From Streptomyces hundungensis (lineage in GTDB: Bacteria; Actinomycetota; Actinomycetes; Streptomycetales; Streptomycetaceae), in contig NZ_CP032698.1 in NCBI RefSeq assembly GCF_003627815.1, forward strand, positions 3,658,001 through 3,722,000: a DNA stretch of 64,000 bases. Reading direction: 5' to 3'. Positions 9,254-18,168 of this stretch are shown here, piece by piece (the stretch's first letter is position 1; every line of letters starts with the position of its first letter). Position numbers and translations under genes: made by a program. The notes under the pieces are model-generated. The model searched no databases, was not told the origin of the DNA, and was given only the letters and a program-made list of their open reading frames with translations.

Positions 9254-9824
9254 CGTAGGCCACCAGCTCTTCGATGCGCTGCGGCTCGTGCAGCGGCCGG
9301 CCCAGCGCGTGACGGTAGTACAGCGGGCCGTAGAGCATCTCCACGGCCAGCGGAAGGTCGATGTCCAGGGGCAGTTGGCCCTGCTCCTGGGCGCGCCGCA
9401 TCCGCTCGTAGACCAACGCGACGCGCGGGATGACGAGTTCTTCGTTGACCGCCTTCGCCAACTGCTCGTCGTGCAACAGCTCGGCGAGGATCCCGGTGTA
9501 CGCGGCCCCCGCCACCGGCGCGGTGAACACCTTCACCAGGCTGCCGATATGGGTGCACAGATCGACGTCGATGTCTCCGGTGTCGGGGAACGTCGTGTCA
9601 CTGACCACCTGTTCGGTCACCGCGTCGAGCAGGACCGCGCCCTTCGTCGGCCACCAGCGGTAGATCGTCTTCTTGCTCACGCCCGCCCGGGCCGCGATGG
9701 CCTCGATGGTGACCTTGCTGTATCCGTTCTCCGCACACAGTTCGAGCGCGGCCACGAGCGTCGCTCGACGCGATTTCTCGCTGCGGCGCCTGGGGTCCGG
9801 CGCGGATTCGGACGAGGTGATCAT
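9219..9824 (-). CDS. TetR-family transcriptional regulator
   Basis: A 201-residue TetR protein with an N-terminal helix-turn-helix at about residues 38-58 (KVTIEAIAARAGVSKKTIYR-W), preceded by an Arg-rich arm. The rest is the helical ligand-binding domain, ending PQRIEELVAYVMRGL as in TetR_C subgroups. It converges on the flavodoxin-fold reductase and their 3' ends overlap by 35 bp, so the two mRNAs are antisense to each other there. The probable target is the palindrome at 8619-8651. No copy of that palindrome was seen before its own start, so autoregulation is not evident. Confidence 0.88.
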   Translation of the reverse strand: MITSSESAPDPRRRSEKSRRATLVAALELCAENGYSKVTIEAIAARAGVSKKTIYRWWPTKGAVLLDAVTEQVVSDTTFPDTGDIDVDLCTHIGSLVKVFTAPVAGAAYTGILAELLHDEQLAKAVNEELVIPRVALVYERMRRAQEQGQLPLDIDLPLAVEMLYGPLYYRHALGRPLHEPQRIEELVAYVMRGLRASASS

Positions 9825-9983
9825 GTCCTCACTCTACGAGTACACCCGGAACCGGATTGACAGCCTGGGGCTGTGGCTCCAACAATGGCACAGGAAACGG
9901 AACGTGTCGTGTCGAGCTGTCACGGGGGTGGGCTCGCACGACCGCTCCGTTCCGATTGTCGCCGAGCTCCCCGCCGCTCGTCC

Positions 9984-10889
9984 TCACGCCGTGATGTCCT
10001 TCGTCGTGAAGCGGGCCCAGGCCGCGGAGCCGAAGACCGCCACATACAGGGCCTGGAGCTCGAAGTTCTTCACCAGCTGGTCCCAGTAGACCGGCTCGCG
10101 CAGGACGTCCGCGAAGGACAGCCAGTAGTGCGGGAAGAGATACGGCGCGATCGCGTGCAACTGCGGTATCTGGCCCAGGATCTGGACCGTGATCAGCAGT
10201 CCGACGGTCGAGGCCATCGCCGCGATCCCGCTGTTGGTCAGGGTCGAGACGAAGAGCCCGAGCGCGGCCATCCCGGACAGCGAGACCGCCACCACGCCCG
10301 CGATCATCACGGCCCGCAGCAACCCGTCGCCGAACGAGATCCGCGTACCGGAGATCGTGGTGACGTCGCCGAGCGGGAAGAGCAGCGCGCCGACCGCGAG
10401 CGCCGAGGCCGCCACCACGAGCGTGGCCACCAGACAGAAGGCGAGCACCGAGGCGTACTTGGCGAGCAGCAACCGGGTGCGGCCCGCCGGAGCGACCAGC
10501 AGATAGCGCAGGGTGCCCGAGGCCGCCTCGCCCGCCATCGCGTCACCGGCCACCACCCCGACCGCCATCGGCAGGAACACCGGCAGGGTGGCCGCGAGGG
10601 CCGCGAAGACGAGGAAGAGGCCGTTGTTGGTGATCTGCGTGATGAACGCGGGGCCGCCGCCCCCGCCGTCGCCGCCTCCCCCGCCGCCACGCGTGTCGAT
10701 CTTCACCGCGATGCCGATCAGGACCGGCACCGCGGCCAGCACCCCGAGCAGGGCGAGCGTGCGCCAGCGGCGCACCACCGTGACCAGCTCGGAGCGGAAG
10801 AGGCCCAGCGACCACAGGAGGCTCGGCTCCCGCGCGGGCGCGGGCTCCGGGCCGCGCCGCGTCTCGTCCATGGCTTCAGCCCGCGACAT
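9984..10889 (-). CDS. ABC-2 type exporter permease
   Basis: A 301-residue membrane protein with six hydrophobic segments in ABC-2 layout and GDAMAGEAASGTLRYLL near residue 115, the typical ABC-2 element. An unusual poly-glycine stretch (GGGGGGDGGGGG, about residues 68-79) occupies the first extracytoplasmic loop. The start overlaps the end of the ATPase gene by 14 nt, so they are co-translated. With the ATPase it should form an efflux or lipid/peptide export pump; the substrate cannot be read. Confidence 0.88.
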   Translation of the reverse strand: MSRAEAMDETRRGPEPAPAREPSLLWSLGLFRSELVTVVRRWRTLALLGVLAAVPVLIGIAVKIDTRGGGGGGDGGGGGPAFITQITNNGLFLVFAALAATLPVFLPMAVGVVAGDAMAGEAASGTLRYLLVAPAGRTRLLLAKYASVLAFCLVATLVVAASALAVGALLFPLGDVTTISGTRISFGDGLLRAVMIAGVVAVSLSGMAALGLFVSTLTNSGIAAMASTVGLLITVQILGQIPQLHAIAPYLFPHYWLSFADVLREPVYWDQLVKNFELQALYVAVFGSAAWARFTTKDITA

Positions 10890-11826
10890 CGAAACCCTCC
10901 CCGGTCAGTGCGACGAAGGCGTCCTCCAGGGAGGCCCGCTCGGCCACGAAGCCGCGCACCCGCACCCCGGCCCGTACCAGCTCGGCGTTGAGGTCCGCCA
11001 ACTCCACGTCGTCGGGCGGCAGTTCGGCCGTTACGCGGTCCTCGCCGACGACCGTCACATCGGCGATCCCCCGCTCCTTGAGGAGGCGGGCCGCGGCCTG
11101 CGGGTCGGGGGTGGTCACCGCGAGCCGGCCGCGCGCGTTCGCGGCGAGCTCGGCCACCTCGCCCTGGACGACGAGCCGGCCCTGGTTCATCACGGCGGCG
11201 TGCGAGCAGACCTGCTCGATCTCGTCGAGGAGGTGCGAGGAGAGGAACACGGTCGTCCCGTCCTTGGCCAACTCCCTGATCAGGGAGCGGATTTCCCTCA
11301 TGCCCTGCGGGTCGAGCCCGTTCGTCGGCTCGTCCAGGACGAGCAGCTCCCGGCGCTGGAGCAGGGCCGCCGCCAGGCCCAGGCGCTGCTTCATGCCCAG
11401 CGAGTACGCCCGGGCCTTCTTGCCCGCGGCCGAGGTGAGGCCCACCCGGTCCAGGGCGGTCGTCACCCGCGCGGCGCGGGTGCGCGGGTCGGCGGTGGGG
11501 TCGGCCGCGTCGTACCGCAGCAGGTTGTCCCGGCCGGACAGAAAGCCGTACAGGGCGGGGCCCTCGATCAGGGCGCCCACCCTGGGCAGGACGGTTCGGG
11601 CGGCCGCCGGCATGGGGCTGCCCAGGAGCCGTGCGCTGCCGGAGGTCGGCTCGATGAGGCCCATCAGCATCCGGATGGTGGTCGTCTTGCCCGAGCCGTT
11701 GGGGCCGAGGAAGCCGAAGACGCTGCCGCGGGGGACCGTGAGGTCCAGCCCGTTCACGGCCAACTGCCCGCCGCGGTACCGCTTGCTGAGGCCTCGCGTC
11801 TCGATGGCCGCTGAACTGTTCCCCAC
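10876..11826 (-). CDS. ABC transporter ATP-binding protein (DrrA-like exporter ATPase)
   Basis: A 316-residue ATPase: Walker A GPNGSGKTT (41-49), signature YSLGMKQRLGLA (about 146-157) and Walker [13 protein letters not shown], followed by the C-terminal extension of drug-export ATPases. The GTG start has an AAGGGGCGGG ribosome site. It overlaps its permease and forms a two-gene exporter operon. The LolA/RseB-like gene upstream on the same strand ends in a strong hairpin at 11894-11924, so this pair probably has its own promoter in 11827-11893 or relies on read-through. Confidence 0.9.
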   Translation of the reverse strand: MGNSSAAIETRGLSKRYRGGQLAVNGLDLTVPRGSVFGFLGPNGSGKTTTIRMLMGLIEPTSGSARLLGSPMPAAARTVLPRVGALIEGPALYGFLSGRDNLLRYDAADPTADPRTRAARVTTALDRVGLTSAAGKKARAYSLGMKQRLGLAAALLQRRELLVLDEPTNGLDPQGMREIRSLIRELAKDGTTVFLSSHLLDEIEQVCSHAAVMNQGRLVVQGEVAELAANARGRLAVTTPDPQAAARLLKERGIADVTVVGEDRVTAELPPDDVELADLNAELVRAGVRVRGFVAERASLEDAFVALTGEGFDVAG

Positions 11827-11893
11827 CCCGCCCCTTCCCGCCGTGCTGCCCGAGGCCGTGCTCCGTTCCCGGCGCCCCCGCCCCCTTGCATAC

Positions 11894-11924
11894 GGACCCG
11901 GGCGCCTATCGCGCGCCCGGGTCC
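11894..11924 (-). terminator. terminator hairpin after the LolA/RseB-like gene
   Basis: Arms 11894-11905 and 11913-11924 are perfect 12-bp complements with a 7-nt loop, 10 nt beyond the stop of the minus-strand gene ending at 11935. Confidence 0.75.
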
Positions 11925-11934
11925 AACTGCCTTG

Positions 11935-13161
11935 CTACCGGCCCGAGTTGGCCGCCGCGACCAGCGCGTCCTTGGTCACCGCGCCCACGTACACCGTGCC
12001 GTTGTCCGTGATCAGGGCGTTGACCAGGCGCGTCGTGAAGACCGTGCCGTTGCCGAACTTCCCGGAGACCTTGGTGCCGAGGGAGTCCAGGAACTTCTGG
12101 GCGTCGCCGCCGCCCTTGGACTCATCCGCCTTCGGGATGCCCTTGCCGCCGGTGTCGAACGCGGCGATGGCGGTCCAGCCCTCGCCGATCACCTTGCTGT
12201 TCTTCGCGTTCTTGGCGTCACCGAAGCTCCCGAGGCCACCGGGCAGGCCCTGTTCGGCCTTGTGCGACCGCTCCTGCTTGCCGTCGTCCTCGGTGACCTT
12301 GGCGCCCTTGGGCGGGCTGAACGTGAAGGTGCTCGCGGACGGCTTCGAGAAGTCGACCTTGGTGAAGCCCGCGTCGACCACCGCCTTGCCGCCCGCGCTC
12401 GGCGAGAGCGTGAACTTGAGCGGCACACCCGTCTTGGCGTCCACCGCTATGCGGACCGAGCCGATCGTCGAACCGGACTGCTTGGGCTTGATCAGGAGCT
12501 GGTACGCGTCGCGCCCGGCGATCTGCGCCGTGCCGTCGACCGACACCGCGGTGGTGGGGTCGACGTTCTTAAGGAACTCGTCGGCCAGCGCCTTCGGCGT
12601 GGTCGGCACCCCCTCGCCCGGCGCCTTGCGACCGTGCTCCTTGCCCGCGCCGGCCGCGCCCCGCTGCGAGTGGTACGCCTGGTTGGACGCGCTGTCGTAC
12701 GCCCAGACGTCGTCGCCGTTATGGATCAGGCTGTACTCGGCCGCGCCCTCCAGGATCGACACCTTCTGGCGGTCGGGGCCGTCGGCCGCGATGCGCAGGG
12801 TGTGGGTGCCCGAGGCCAGCTCGGTGAGCTTCGCCTCCGGGGCGGCCGACTTGTCCGAGCCGCCGCCCTTGGGGGCGAACGCGCCGAGGCTGCCGAGCCC
12901 GGGCAGGCCCAGGTCGGTGCTGATCTTCATCGTGCCGGAGAGCTGCTGCGTGTCCGACGCGGCCATCTTCTCGATGAGCTGCTGTGCGCTGATCTTCGGC
13001 AGACTGGGGTCACCGGACGCGGCGAGCGCCGGGACGAGCCCGATGGTCGCCGCCGCGACTCCCGCCACCCCGATCGGGACCAGATAGCGCGTCGCCTTCC
13101 GTCGGCCCGCGCCGGGCTCCTTGGCCTCGCCGGTGGCCTGTGCGCTGTCGTTCGGTGCCAT
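11935..13161 (-). CDS. membrane-anchored LolA/RseB-like protein
   Basis: A 408-residue protein with one N-terminal membrane segment (about 26-48) and a large exported part that begins LPKISAQQLIEKMAAS, the start typical of LolA/RseB-fold (DUF2092-like) proteins of actinobacteria. Later segments such as VDAKTGVPLKFTL and PSASTFTFSPPKGAKV are also typical of that fold, which binds lipid or acyl chains. GGAGGT precedes the ATG. It lies upstream of an ABC-2 exporter, so a role in handling an exported lipophilic molecule is possible. That role is inference; family members in Streptomyces have no firm function. Confidence 0.75.
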   Translation of the reverse strand: MAPNDSAQATGEAKEPGAGRRKATRYLVPIGVAGVAAATIGLVPALAASGDPSLPKISAQQLIEKMAASDTQQLSGTMKISTDLGLPGLGSLGAFAPKGGGSDKSAAPEAKLTELASGTHTLRIAADGPDRQKVSILEGAAEYSLIHNGDDVWAYDSASNQAYHSQRGAAGAGKEHGRKAPGEGVPTTPKALADEFLKNVDPTTAVSVDGTAQIAGRDAYQLLIKPKQSGSTIGSVRIAVDAKTGVPLKFTLSPSAGGKAVVDAGFTKVDFSKPSASTFTFSPPKGAKVTEDDGKQERSHKAEQGLPGGLGSFGDAKNAKNSKVIGEGWTAIAAFDTGGKGIPKADESKGGGDAQKFLDSLGTKVSGKFGNGTVFTTRLVNALITDNGTVYVGAVTKDALVAAANSGR

Positions 13162-13359
13162 GTGTGCCCTACCTCCGTGGTCGGCGGCGTCCGTCCGTCG
13201 TGCTCAGTTCCACCCCGCGCCGCCATTCTCACCCGAATTGGTCAGGAGTGGTGCTCCCCATCTGACCAAAATGACCGGCTCGGCGCGTCAGCCCCCGGGA
13301 GCAACCTCACGTACCTCTCTGGGATGACGAAACCCCGAGCCGGCTCCCCCAACCAGTAG

Positions 13360-13384
13360 GGGACGACGGAGCGCACCTCGTCCC
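13360..13384 (-). terminator. possible weak hairpin after the polyprenyl synthase gene
   Basis: GGGACGA (13360-13366) and TCGTCCC (13378-13384) form a 7-bp stem with an 11-nt loop, 17 nt past the minus-strand stop. It is short and unsupported by a T-tract. Confidence 0.35.
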
Positions 13385-13401
13385 GAGGCGGCGGCCCGGC
13401 C

Positions 13402-14412
13402 TCAGCCGGCGCGGTGCACGACCGCGTCGCAGAGCTCTTCGAGCGCGGACTTCGCGTATCCCGAGGGCAGCGGCGCCAGCGTGGCCCGCGCCTCCTCGGC
13501 GTACCGGACGGTGTCCCGGCGCGCCTGCTCAAGGGCGGGGTGGACGCGCAGCCTGCGCAGCACCTCCGCGTGCCGCGCGTCGTCGCTGAGGTCGCCGTCG
13601 AGCAGCGCCACGAGCTCCAGGTCCTCCGGGCGGCCCTCCCTGGCGGCCTGCGCCCGCAGATGCAGGACCGGCAGCGTGGGGATGCCCTCGCGCAGGTCGG
13701 TGCCGGGGGTCTTGCCGGACTCGTGCGAGTCGCTGGCGATGTCCAGGACGTCGTCGGCGAGCTGGAAGGCGGTGCCCAGGCGCTCGCCGTACTGCGTGAG
13801 GATGTCGACGACCGACTCCTCGGCGCCGGACATCATCGCGCCGAACCGGCCGGAGACGGCGACCAGCGAACCGGTCTTGCCGGAGAGCACGTCGAGGTAG
13901 TGGTCGACCGGGTCGCGCCCGTCGCGGGGGCCCGCGGTCTCCAGGATCTGGCCGGTGACGAGCCGTTCGAACGCCTCGGCCTGAATACGGACGGCCTCGG
14001 GACCGAGATCCGCCAGTATGTGCGAGGCGCGTGCGAAGAGGAAATCACCCGTGAGGACCGCGACGGAGTTGCCCCAGCGGGCGTTGGCGCTGTCCACGCC
14101 GCGCCGCACATCGGCCTCGTCCATCACGTCGTCGTGGTACAGCGTCGCGAGGTGGGTGAGCTCGACGACCACGGCGGAGGGCACCACGCCCGGCGCGTAG
14201 GGATCGCCGAACTGGGCGGCCAGCATCACGATCAGCGGGCGGAATCGTTTGCCACCTGCACGGATGAGGTGCTGTGCGGCCTCCGTGATGAACGGGACCT
14301 CACTCTTGGTGGCATCGAGCAGTCCCGCCTCGACAGCTGCCAATCCGGTCTGGACATCGGCTTCAAGTGCCTGGTCCCGCACGCTCAGCCCGAACGGCCC
14401 GACGACGGTCAC
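13402..14412 (-). CDS. polyprenyl diphosphate synthase (probable menaquinone side-chain synthase)
   Basis: A 336-residue trans-prenyltransferase. The first Asp-rich motif is DDVMD (94-98, in LYHDDVMDEADVRRG) and the second is DDVLD (220-224). GGKRFRPL (53-60) is the pyrophosphate-binding segment. It adds isopentenyl diphosphate units to an allylic primer. Small residues before the first motif and the bacterial respiratory-quinone type of sequence suggest a long product (hepta- to nonaprenyl) for menaquinone. Complex I, menG and mqnC nearby support this. The chain length cannot be read from sequence. Confidence 0.9.
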   Translation of the reverse strand: MTVVGPFGLSVRDQALEADVQTGLAAVEAGLLDATKSEVPFITEAAQHLIRAGGKRFRPLIVMLAAQFGDPYAPGVVPSAVVVELTHLATLYHDDVMDEADVRRGVDSANARWGNSVAVLTGDFLFARASHILADLGPEAVRIQAEAFERLVTGQILETAGPRDGRDPVDHYLDVLSGKTGSLVAVSGRFGAMMSGAEESVVDILTQYGERLGTAFQLADDVLDIASDSHESGKTPGTDLREGIPTLPVLHLRAQAAREGRPEDLELVALLDGDLSDDARHAEVLRRLRVHPALEQARRDTVRYAEEARATLAPLPSGYAKSALEELCDAVVHRAG

Positions 14413-14602
14413 GAGGGGTACTCCTGTCTGCTGACGATCACACGGATTGTCGATGTGTCGCTGCCTTCACTCAAGTCAGCGTATCGGGTCGCTGTTCGAT
14501 CACCATGGGCGCCTTCCCGTCACCGCTCGCGCGCGGCCCCATGGACCCCGGTATGTTCTTGATCAGCTCATACGGTCAGGAGTGAACCCTTTGTCCGGAA
14601 CA

Positions 14603-15502
14603 ATGGCTGACGCCCCTGAAGAATCGGCCGCGGACCAACCGCCTCCGCAGGACGATCACGCCATTTTCGGCCAGCCCCGCGGGCTGCTCACCCTCTCCGG
14701 CCTGGAGGTCTGGGAGCGCTTCTCGTTCCTCGGCATGCAGGCGATCCTGCCCGCGCCAGCGGCGACCTGGGCCGGGCTCGGTCTGATCAGCGCCGGCACC
14801 GGACTGCTCAAGCCCAACGTCGCCTCCATGGTCGGCAAGCTCTACCGCACCGACGACGAGCGCCGTGACGCCGGCTTCGCCCTGCCGCCCGAGGGCATGC
14901 GCCGCGCGGTCCGCCTGATGGTGCTGGGCGCCCTGGTGATCGCGGCGCTCGCCGTGCTGCTCGCCTCCGCCAACGCCGAGACGAGCATCCTCGGCTTCCA
15001 CTTCCCGGCCGGCTGGTACGCCTCCGCGCTGGGCGCGTTCGAGGTGGCGCTCGCGCCGGTGGTGGCCGCCGTGTGGGCCCGCACGGGGCCGCGCCAGCCG
15101 CACGCCTCCAACAAGATCGCCTTCGGCGTGGTCCTGGGCGGGCTCTCGTTCCTGCTGATGGTCCCGGCCACGTCGGGCCATCCCACCGACACGTACCGGA
15201 TGGCGGTCTGGTGGATCGTCGGCTCGTATCTGCTGCTCGGCCTCGGTGACGTCCTGCTCGAAACCTCCGGCATGTCGGCCACCACCAAACTCGCCCCCCG
15301 CGCCTTCGCCAGCCAGACGATGTCGCTCTGGTTCCTCTCCCTGGCCCTGGCCAACGGCATCCAGGCGCAGACCGTGAAGGTGTACGGAAAGGTCTCCAAC
15401 CCCGCGTACTTCGGCGTGAACGGCGCCCTCGCCGTGGCCGTCGGCGTCGCCGTGATCCTCGCCGCCCCCTGGCTCAAGCGCACCATGCACCCCGTCCACT
15501 GA
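14603..15502 (+). pseudogene. POT family peptide transporter, internally deleted
   Basis: The 299-residue frame is clearly a proton-dependent oligopeptide transporter (FGQPRGLLTLSGLEVWERFSF at the start; GTGLLKPNVASMVGKLY; FASQTMSLWFLSLALANGIQAQ at the end), but the family is about 480-510 residues. Two in-frame deletions are visible. After GMQAILP it jumps to WAGLGLISAGTG, losing about 60 residues (helices 2-3). After RRDAGFAL it jumps to PPEGMRRAVRLMV, losing about 70 residues (the end of the N-terminal bundle and the domain linker). The frame stayed open, but half the transport path is missing. The ATG at 14603 matches the family start; a GTG at 14582 is in frame. The downstream hydrolase starts 10 nt later. 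Confidence 0.75.
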
Positions 15503-15512
15503 GGTTGCCGCC

Positions 15513-17513
15513 ATGCACATCCGCACCGCATTTCCCTACGAGACCCGGCGCGAGGATGTCCGGATCCCGCTGCCGGACGGCACCTTGCTGTACGCGCGCG
15601 TCTGGCGCCCGGTCACCGAGGAGCCCGTCCCCGCGCTGCTCGAATACCTCCCCTACCGGCTCACCGACTGGACGGCGCCGCGCGACTGGCAACGCCATCC
15701 CTGGTACGCGGGGCACGGCTATGCCTCGGTACGCGTCGACGTGCGCGGGCACGGCTGCTCGGAGGGGCTGCCCGGCGACGAGTACGACGCCACGGAGCTG
15801 GCCGACGGGGTCGCGGTCGTCAACTGGCTGGCCGGGCAGGCCTGGTGCACCGGCAAGGTCGGCATGTTCGGCATCTCGTGGGGCGGCTTCAACAGCCTCC
15901 AGGTCGCGGCGCTCGCCCCCGAACCGCTCAAGGCGATCGTGACGGTCTGCTCAACCGACGACCGCTACGACAACGACGTCCACTACATGGGCGGTTCGGT
16001 GCTCGCGGTGGACATGCACGCCTGGGCGGCGACGATGCTCGCCTTCGTCTCCCGCCCGCCGGACCCCGCCTTCGTCGGGGAAAAATGGCGCGAAATGTGG
16101 CTGGAACGGCTCGAATCGGTGCGGCCGTTCATCCACACCTGGCTCGCCCACCAGACCCGCGACGCCTACTGGAAGCACGGCAGCGTCTGCGAAAACTACC
16201 CGGCGATCGACGCGGCCGTCCTCGCGGTCGGCGGCTGGCACGACCCCTACCGGGACACGGTCCTCAGGCTGGTCGAGCATCTGCCGGCCGACCGGGTACG
16301 CGGCCTGATCGGCCCCTGGTCCCACCAGTATCCGGACCGGGGGCTTCCGCCCGGCCCCGCGATCGGCTTCCTCCAGGAGACCCTGCGCTGGTGGGACCAC
16401 CATCTCAAGGGCGAGGAGACGGGTGTGATGAAGGAGCCGCTGCTGCGCTCCTGGATCAGCGAATCGCACCCGCCGGCCACGGTCTACGCCGAGCTCCCCG
16501 GGCGCTGGGTGGGCGAGCCCGCCTGGCCCTCGCCCCACATCACGCCCCTCTCGTACGCACTCCAGGGCGCGCCCGTCCAGGTGCGCTCGCCGCACCACAC
16601 CGGCCTGGACGCGGGCCGCTTCTTCCCCTTCGGCAACGACGCCGACCTGCCCCCGGACCAGCGCGCCGAGGACGCCCACTCGGCCTCCTTCGACTTCCCG
16701 GTGCCGGCCGGCTCCGGGCCCCTGGAGATCCTGGGCCGCCCCCGGGTCACCCTGCGGCTGCGCATGGACGTGCCGTTCGGCCAGGCGATCGCGCGGCTCT
16801 GCGACGTGGCCCCGGACGGCTCCTCCACGCTGGTCACCCGGGGCGTCCTCAACCTGTCGGCCCGGCACGGCAGGGACCGGGCCGACGCCTGGCCGCTGGG
16901 CGCGACCGAGGACGTGAGCTTCGACCTGAACGGCATCGGTCACGCCTTCGCGCCGGGGCACCGCGTGCGGCTCGCGGTGTCCTCCGCGTACTGGCCGTGG
17001 ATCTGGCCGCAGGCCGACTCGGTCGGCTTCACCCTCGACCCGGCCGGCTCCTCCCTGCGACTCCCGCTCCGCGAGCGGACGTCGGACGACGTCATCGCCT
17101 TCGCGGACCCCGAGCAGTCCGAGCCGCTCGGCGTCTCCCACCCGGCCCCGCTGGACGAGCCCCCGCCCGAGCGGCTGGTCGTACGCGACGTGGCGAAGGG
17201 CGAGTGGCGCCTCGAGGTCGACCCCCGCTACGGCGGTACGCGGGTGTATCCCGACGGCCTCGAATTCACCGAGGACGCGCGCGAGACGTACACGATCCAG
17301 TCCGACGATCCGCTGTCGGCCCGCACCTGCTCGCAGTGGCATTTGCGGCTGCACCGGCCGGAGTTGGGGTGGGACGTGACGGTGGACACGCGCTCGTCCA
17401 TCACGTGCGACGCGGCGGATTTCTTCACCTCTGACGAGGTGGTGTGCCGGGAGGGGGGTGAGGTGCTCTTCCACCGCACGTGGACGCGACAGATCCCCCG
17501 CGAAGCGGGCTAG
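15513..17513 (+). CDS. CocE/NonD family serine hydrolase (X-Pro dipeptidyl-peptidase-like)
   Basis: A 666-residue alpha/beta hydrolase of the X-Pro dipeptidyl-peptidase S15/CocE superfamily. The nucleophile elbow is GISWGG with Ser122; the catalytic His is probably His271 in GPWSHQYP, with an Asp near WHDPYRDT. An oxyanion tyrosine may be in the early EYLPYRLTDW. The second half is the C-terminal jelly-roll domain (LRLRMDVPFGQ, then HRVRLAVSSAYWPWIWP). There is no signal peptide, so it is cytoplasmic. It starts 10 nt after the decayed peptide transporter, suggesting an old peptide or ester uptake-and-cleavage operon. The substrate is unknown. Confidence 0.88.
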   Translation: MHIRTAFPYETRREDVRIPLPDGTLLYARVWRPVTEEPVPALLEYLPYRLTDWTAPRDWQRHPWYAGHGYASVRVDVRGHGCSEGLPGDEYDATELADGVAVVNWLAGQAWCTGKVGMFGISWGGFNSLQVAALAPEPLKAIVTVCSTDDRYDNDVHYMGGSVLAVDMHAWAATMLAFVSRPPDPAFVGEKWREMWLERLESVRPFIHTWLAHQTRDAYWKHGSVCENYPAIDAAVLAVGGWHDPYRDTVLRLVEHLPADRVRGLIGPWSHQYPDRGLPPGPAIGFLQETLRWWDHHLKGEETGVMKEPLLRSWISESHPPATVYAELPGRWVGEPAWPSPHITPLSYALQGAPVQVRSPHHTGLDAGRFFPFGNDADLPPDQRAEDAHSASFDFPVPAGSGPLEILGRPRVTLRLRMDVPFGQAIARLCDVAPDGSSTLVTRGVLNLSARHGRDRADAWPLGATEDVSFDLNGIGHAFAPGHRVRLAVSSAYWPWIWPQADSVGFTLDPAGSSLRLPLRERTSDDVIAFADPEQSEPLGVSHPAPLDEPPPERLVVRDVAKGEWRLEVDPRYGGTRVYPDGLEFTEDARETYTIQSDDPLSARTCSQWHLRLHRPELGWDVTVDTRSSITCDAADFFTSDEVVCREGGEVLFHRTWTRQIPREAG

Positions 17514-17520
17514 CGCCGGC

Positions 17521-17983
17521 TGCCCGCCCGTGACGGGTTGGCTGACCCCGGCCCCCTGGGGCACCTCGCCCACCCACCCGCCCGTACAGCGGGTTGGTCG
17601 GTCCCGGCCCCTGGGGCTCCGCCCCAGACCCCGTTCGCGCCTTAAGGGCGCTCGTCCTCAATCTCCCCAAGGCCTTAAGGGCCAGGGGGGACCCCCATGA
17701 CAGGCTGAAGTGCTGGCCCGCACCGAGCAGTTAGGGGCGCGGGGAACTGCGCGACCAGCCCCGTACGGCCCGCAGACGAAAACGGGTTTCTTGGGGGCGC
17801 GGGGAACTGCGCAAGAAGCGACCACGGCCCGCAGACCGAAGGGTCTTTAGGGGCGCGGGGAACTGCGCGACCAGCCCCGTACGGCCCGCAGACGAAAGCG
17901 GGTTTTTTGGGGGCGCGGGGAACTGCGCGAGGAGTGACCACGGCTCGCAGGCGAACGGGGGTTGGGGGCGCGGGGAACTGCGC
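17521..17983. repeat. intergenic modular repeat island 2 (five A modules at 55-60 nt spacing)
   Basis: This 654-nt gap before fahA holds, in the opposite polarity to island 1, a C-like stretch (17573-17590), B (17611-17627), D (about 17628-17662) and then five A modules (GGGGCGCGGGGAACTGCGC) at 17734, 17794, 17850, 17910 and 17965. Between the A modules two spacer types alternate: one holds ACCAGCCCCGTACGGCCCGC and ends in an ACGGGTTT-type T-run; the other holds GACCACGG and a small AGACC/GGTCT hairpin with a T-run. The rest to 18168 has no gene that I can support. Confidence 0.85.
17794..17980 (+). repeat. left arm of an inverted repeat flanking fahA
   Basis: Bases 17834-17980 are the reverse complement of 19457-19603, with two mismatches in 147 positions. 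With a further stretch out to 17794 (pairing to about 19643) there are about five mismatches in 187. The arms are made of island A modules. The 1.48 kb between them contains only the fumarylacetoacetase gene. Confidence 0.8.
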
Positions 17984-18168
17984 GGGACGTGGGCACGGGT
18001 CGCAGGGCGTGGGGCCCCCGCGCGGCGGGCCCGGCGGAGACGCCAGAGGTCCACCCCCCACCCCGCACCCGGATCAACCGGACATCGCCCACCCTTTCCG
18101 ACACTCCCGCCCGGAGCAGCGCCGACGTAACGTGTGACCCACACCCGTGGAAAGCGAGGCAGGCACCG

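Noticed and set aside
13274..13342. CCGGCTCGG (13274-13282) and CCGAGCCGG (13334-13342) as a terminator.
   Set aside because: The loop would be about 51 nt; a chance or long-range pairing is more likely, so it was not listed.
17734..17983. Five 19-nt repeats at 55-60 nt spacing, resembling a CRISPR array.
   Set aside because: The spacers are of two alternating types that resemble each other and recur in other islands, there are no cas genes, and the same module is scattered singly elsewhere.
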